DNA of 8,539 nt from positions 1 through 8,539 of the forward strand of contig JACDGB010000054.1 in the NCBI GenBank assembly GCA_013815485.1, read 5' to 3'. Of the stretch, positions 6,535 through 8,539 are shown in pieces. The position numbers and the translations under genes were made by a program. Positions within the stretch are counted from its first letter, which is position 1, and each line of letters begins with the position of its first letter. A model generated the notes under the pieces. The model had not been told where the DNA came from. It did not search any database and was given only the letters and a program-made list of their open reading frames with translations. The stretch is from Rubrobacter sp. GTDB lineage: Bacteria; Actinomycetota; Rubrobacteria; Rubrobacterales; Rubrobacteraceae.

Positions 6535-6735
6535 TTACGACTCTTCGGGGAAGAGTTTTCTCGCGGCGCCCTCGCGTTCCCGCTCTTCATCGAGCGCGTT
6601 CCGGATATCCTCCCATGAAGGCTCGTCGTCGTACAATCCCGCAGCTTCCTCCTTCGCCCACCGAGCGAACAGCGCCCTCAACCTCTCCGCGGCCTCCGGG
6701 CCGGTCTTCTCCGTCTCTCTCGTTCGCTCATTCAT
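6535..6735 (-). CDS. Antitoxin partner of the second PIN toxin
   Basis: The frame is 66 residues from ATG 6733-6735, with AGGAGG 6 bases upstream. A TTG at 6762 in the same frame lacks a binding site. It shares MNER, RETEKTGPEAAERLR, RALFARWAKEEA and YDDEPSW with the antitoxin at 3893-4084, and the DNA across this part and the leader is about 92% identical by eye over roughly 150 bases. The ends diverge: SWEDIRNALDEEREREG here against SWEEVMKALNEG there. A shared N-terminal part with a toxin-specific C-terminus fits the usual split of antitoxins into a DNA-binding end and a toxin-binding end. The family is not one I can name. Confidence 0.72.
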   Translation of the reverse strand: MNERTRETEKTGPEAAERLRALFARWAKEEAAGLYDDEPSWEDIRNALDEEREREGAARKLFPEES

Positions 6736-6777
6736 GCCGCACCTCCTCTGCGTGGCGGACAAGCGATCTTACTGATT
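6736..6777 (-). promoter_or_regulatory. Conserved antitoxin leader, also present at 4085-4126
   Basis: The 42-base stretches between methyltransferase tails B and E and their following antitoxin genes match each other. Both contain CGCTTGTCCGC then ACGCAGA and GAGGTGCGGC before ATG. The tail-proximal half differs between copies (AGTAAGAT against GTGTGGC), while the part nearest the gene is kept. This part holds the ribosome binding site and may hold the operator for autoregulation. The conservation is seen directly; the regulatory role is inferred. Confidence 0.45.
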
Positions 6778-6858
6778 TTACAACCCGTACAGTTTCGCCA
6801 CCCGCCCGTCTATCTCACGCTCGTATTCCTCGCAGCCCACGCCCTTCGCCTCAAACGG
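6778..6858 (-). repeat. Methyltransferase 3'-tail copy B
   Basis: The shortest displaced copy encodes FEAKGVGCEEYEREIDGRVA then KLYGL and TAA (6778-6780) on the minus strand. Against the intact methyltransferase end, seven codons differ synonymously and two change the residue (L to F, E to G), and the stop is TAA instead of TAG. It starts about 25 bases after the stop of the first PIN toxin and ends at the leader of the second antitoxin. Confidence 0.85.
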
Positions 6859-6880
6859 TAGCCTGCCGGGAGGGATGGAG

Positions 6881-7342
6881 CTAGAGGAGGCCGCGCACCT
6901 CGCCAAGATACCGCGCACGTTCGGCAAAGGGCGTTTCCTCCAGGGTTTTCAGGAGTTTGTTGTCTGCGGTTACCACGATACTGGCCGTGTACTCCGCGAG
7001 CGCCAGGAAAAGCGCATCGTAGATGATCGCACCGGAGCTGGCGGCGATCTCCGCCGCTCGCGGCATGAGGTCTTCGGGTTTGTACAGGGAGATGGGATCT
7101 TTGGCGAACTCTCGCCAGGTATCCCGCACCTCTTCGAGGGAGAGGCCGCCACGGCGGTGCTGCTGCCAGAGAGCGTTCCAGAACTCCGGCTGTATGGTGC
7201 TGGGGGCTATTAGCTCCAACTCCTCGTCGTCCACGGCGGTTCGGAGCTGCCCGGCTTCCTCAATGAGGCTCTCTGACAGATAGAACTTGACCGCCACGCT
7301 GGTATCCAGCACCAGCAAGGGAGGAGCCTCGCGGTCGCTCAC
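6881..7342 (-). CDS. vapC: VapC-like PIN-domain toxin, first type
   Basis: The product is 153 residues from GTG 7340-7342. It has a full PIN acidic set: D13 in LVLDTSVAVKF, E53 in QPEFWNAL, D109 in YDALFLALAE and D127 in VVTADNKLL. The length matches VapC proteins (130-155 residues). VapC toxins are RNases that act on tRNA or rRNA when the antitoxin is degraded. The GTG overlaps the antitoxin's TGA by 4 bases (GTGA), the standard TA coupling. The TAG stop at 6881-6883 is followed after about 25 bases by methyltransferase tail copy B. It is only distantly similar to the other PIN toxin in the window, so the two were acquired separately. Confidence 0.88.
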   Translation of the reverse strand: MSDREAPPLLVLDTSVAVKFYLSESLIEEAGQLRTAVDDEELELIAPSTIQPEFWNALWQQHRRGGLSLEEVRDTWREFAKDPISLYKPEDLMPRAAEIAASSGAIIYDALFLALAEYTASIVVTADNKLLKTLEETPFAERARYLGEVRGLL

Positions 7343-7500
7343 CTGCTATCGCGGTCGGCACGGATGATCTCGGTCGAATCGGAGAAGTGGCGCCCTTGCC
7401 TTATGAAGCGTTCCTGGATCTCTTGAGCCCGGCGCGCGAACTCGCGGGGGCTCTTGCTTCCTTTGCTGCTGGGTTTCAATTCGGTCTTTTTGTCTGCCAT
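7339..7500 (-). CDS. Short VapB-like antitoxin
   Basis: This is a 53-residue frame from ATG 7498-7500, with AGGAGG at 7509-7514 and an 8-base spacer, the strongest start signal in the window. It begins MADKKTELKPSSKGSKSPRE and continues EFARRAQEIQERFIRQGRHF to a short acidic end. It has a lysine-rich disordered start, then one amphipathic helix and a toxin-binding-like tail. Its TGA overlaps the GTG of the PIN toxin. I do not recognise a standard antitoxin DNA-binding fold; the role comes from position, size and the 4-base overlap. It is short and easily missed by gene finders, and a 94-codon frame on the same strand overlaps it in another phase. Confidence 0.75.
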   Translation of the reverse strand: MADKKTELKPSSKGSKSPREFARRAQEIQERFIRQGRHFSDSTEIIRADRDSR

Positions 7501-7520
7501 TCGTTCTACCTCCTGATGGG

Positions 7521-7526
7521 ATTATA
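7521..7526 (-). promoter_or_regulatory. TATAAT -10-like box before the first TA pair
   Basis: A perfect TATAAT on the minus strand lies in the 48-base gap between the methyltransferase stop and the antitoxin start. It sits 6 bases before the AGGAGG. No good -35 box is visible, and transcription starting at the usual distance would begin at the ribosome binding site, giving a leader of about 14 bases. It is a plausible promoter for separate expression of the TA pair, but it could be chance in a short AT-richer gap. Confidence 0.35.
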
Positions 7527-7548
7527 CGGTGCGCCACTTGCGACGGTC

Positions 7549-7674
7549 CTATAGCCCGTACAGTTTCGCCACCCGCTCGTCTATCTCGCGCTCGTACTCT
7601 TCGCAGCCCACGCCTTTTGCTTCGAGGCACTTCTCGACCAGAGCGGAGATCTCCTCCCGCTCGGCGGCGCGGGC
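7549..7674 (-). repeat. Methyltransferase 3' tail, reference copy A (inside the intact gene)
   Basis: These are the last 40 or so codons of the methyltransferase, ending VGCEEYEREIDERVAKLYGL and TAG. They are the template to which the four displaced copies at 6778, 5952, 4753 and 4127 align, all in the same orientation. Confidence 0.9.
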
Positions 7675-8539
7675 GTTGGGGATGGGGATCTGCTCGACGT
7701 ATTGCCGCTTGAACCGCAGGTAGCCGCCACGAACCGTTGCCCCGATTTCGATGAAGAGGTTTTCGACGGCTGAGGAGTTGAGTAACCCTAGCAAATACGG
7801 ATCATCCGCCGGAATAAGAAAAGTAGTGTCGCCACTGTACGCACCCGTGTAGTCAAGGGCAAATCGTGGCCGCTTGGCAATGTCAGGAAAAACGATCTTT
7901 GACTTCTCGAAAGCGGAAGCGTAGCGCATCTGCGGCTGCTGTAGCTCGCACCATTCTTGTTTGGTGGCCCGTCCTTCGAGGTCTTCGCGGAACGGCTTGA
8001 GATGCGTGATGATTGCTTCCATACCGGAGATGTTTACATCATGATGCATGTACAGGAGCCACTTGTCCTGTGTGTCGGCGTGCCATTTGCGGATGTTCTT
8101 GCCGGTCAGGAACGGTTTGATGATCTCCGCACTCTTTGGGTCATGTGAGATCAACTCCTCGCGCTTCGCCCCGTCTATGACGAACGCCTTGTTGAAGCCG
8201 GTCTTGATGCCGTAGTAGATCTGTCCCTTGACGTACTCGCCAAGCGGGACGCCGGAGGCGCGCATCTTCTTGAGGCGGGCGGCGGTGGCGGCGTCGGTGA
8301 GGGACCAGTCGGGGCCGATTATGGAGTCGTCTGGAAGCGGGCTTCCCTGGGTTCGGATCAGGGCGTCCACGTCGGGGTATGGCGCGTCGAGGGACTTGAC
8401 CTGCGTGAAGGAAGTCGGGCCGCCGAACGCATTGCGGCCTTTCTGGGCGGCGAAGATCATGGGGTACGCGCTCGCGCTCTGGAAGACGGGCAAATCTCCG
8501 AAGTCGGTGATGCTCGATACGTGGCAGGTATCGGCGATG
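7549..8539 (-). CDS. Type IIG-like (Eco57I/TaqI) DNA methyltransferase, C-terminal part (partial)
   Basis: The frame is open to the right edge; before residue L of DLPVFQSASAYP it still reads ADTCHVSSITDFG, so the gene starts outside the window and a TTG at 8493 is not its start. Recognisable parts in order are DLPVFQSASAYPMIF, the linker after the catalytic domain; then LKKMRASGVPLGEYVKGQIY and YGIKTGFNKAFVID, the start of the TaqI-like target recognition domain; then EIIKPFLTGKNIRKW; then LLGLLNSSAVENLF and YLRFKRQYVEQIPIPN; and a C-terminal helix. The family methylates adenine using an NPPY motif, which lies off the window. Such proteins can be methylase only or methylase plus nuclease, and that cannot be decided here. 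The gene is inferred to be the modification and recognition part of a system with the PLD-helicase gene downstream. Confidence 0.85.
   Translation of the reverse strand, partial: IADTCHVSSITDFGDLPVFQSASAYPMIFAAQKGRNAFGGPTSFTQVKSLDAPYPDVDALIRTQGSPLPDDSIIGPDWSLTDAATAARLKKMRASGVPLGEYVKGQIYYGIKTGFNKAFVIDGAKREELISHDPKSAEIIKPFLTGKNIRKWHADTQDKWLLYMHHDVNISGMEAIITHLKPFREDLEGRATKQEWCELQQPQMRYASAFEKSKIVFPDIAKRPRFALDYTGAYSGDTTFLIPADDPYLLGLLNSSAVENLFIEIGATVRGGYLRFKRQYVEQIPIPNARAAEREEISALVEKCLEAKGVGCEEYEREIDERVAKLYGL

Noticed and set aside
7346..7630. A 94-codon minus-strand frame overlapping the methyltransferase end and the short antitoxin.
   Set aside because: Its composition is Arg/Pro-rich as expected of a wrong phase, and it covers the well-supported 53-codon antitoxin with the AGGAGG site.
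4127..7674. CRISPR array made of the repeated tails.
   Set aside because: Repeat units are 80-130 bases and spaced by whole genes of 500-1100 bases, with codon-type divergence. This is not a short-spacer array.
3494..7674. Insertion sequence, integrase or transposase that could explain the cassette array.
   Set aside because: No reading frame on either strand shows recombinase motifs, and I found no terminal inverted repeats at the module borders.
8491..8493. TTG as the start of the methyltransferase.
   Set aside because: The frame is open to the window edge and the residues before it match the family, so the gene extends beyond the window.

Overview
The window is GC-rich and uses many GTG and TTG starts with strong AGGAGG-type ribosome binding sites. 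This suggests an actinomycete-like bacterium. A Rubrobacter-like organism is my best guess from codon use and gene style, but no marker gene here proves it. All complete genes lie on the minus strand. Only the last 48 codons of an OsmC-family gene, at the left edge, are on the plus strand.

Read in the direction of transcription (right to left), the window opens with the C-terminal part of a type IIG-like (Eco57I/TaqI-type) adenine DNA methyltransferase. It ends with a large protein that joins a phospholipase D (HKD) nuclease domain to an SNF2-type helicase. Together these look like the two core parts of a phage-restriction-type system. Between them sits a train of small toxin-antitoxin (TA) type genes: an antitoxin with a VapC-like PIN toxin; a second antitoxin with a different PIN toxin; an MntA-HepT pair; a CopG-type antitoxin without a toxin; a small unrecognised protein with a DUF2283 protein; and an antitoxin with a MazF/PemK toxin. 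The MazF stop codon overlaps the helicase start codon (TTGA).

The most striking feature is that the 3' end of the methyltransferase gene is present five times. The intact gene carries one copy. Four displaced copies of about 80 to 130 bp lie in the same orientation, each directly after one TA module and directly before the next. The copies differ mostly at synonymous codon positions, so they diverged as coding sequence. The locus therefore looks like a stack of [TA module + methyltransferase tail] cassettes inserted between the modification gene and the helicase gene. No recombinase or transposase is visible.

Several parts are damaged. The helicase reading frame has an in-frame TAG after 41 codons, with a possible restart at a GTG 18 bases further on. 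HepT carries a one-base frameshift just before its RNase motif. MntA has lost the first catalytic aspartate of its GSx10DxD motif. One tail copy has a 2-base deletion and another has lost its stop codon. The region is an actively rearranging, partly decaying defence island whose left boundary is the OsmC gene.
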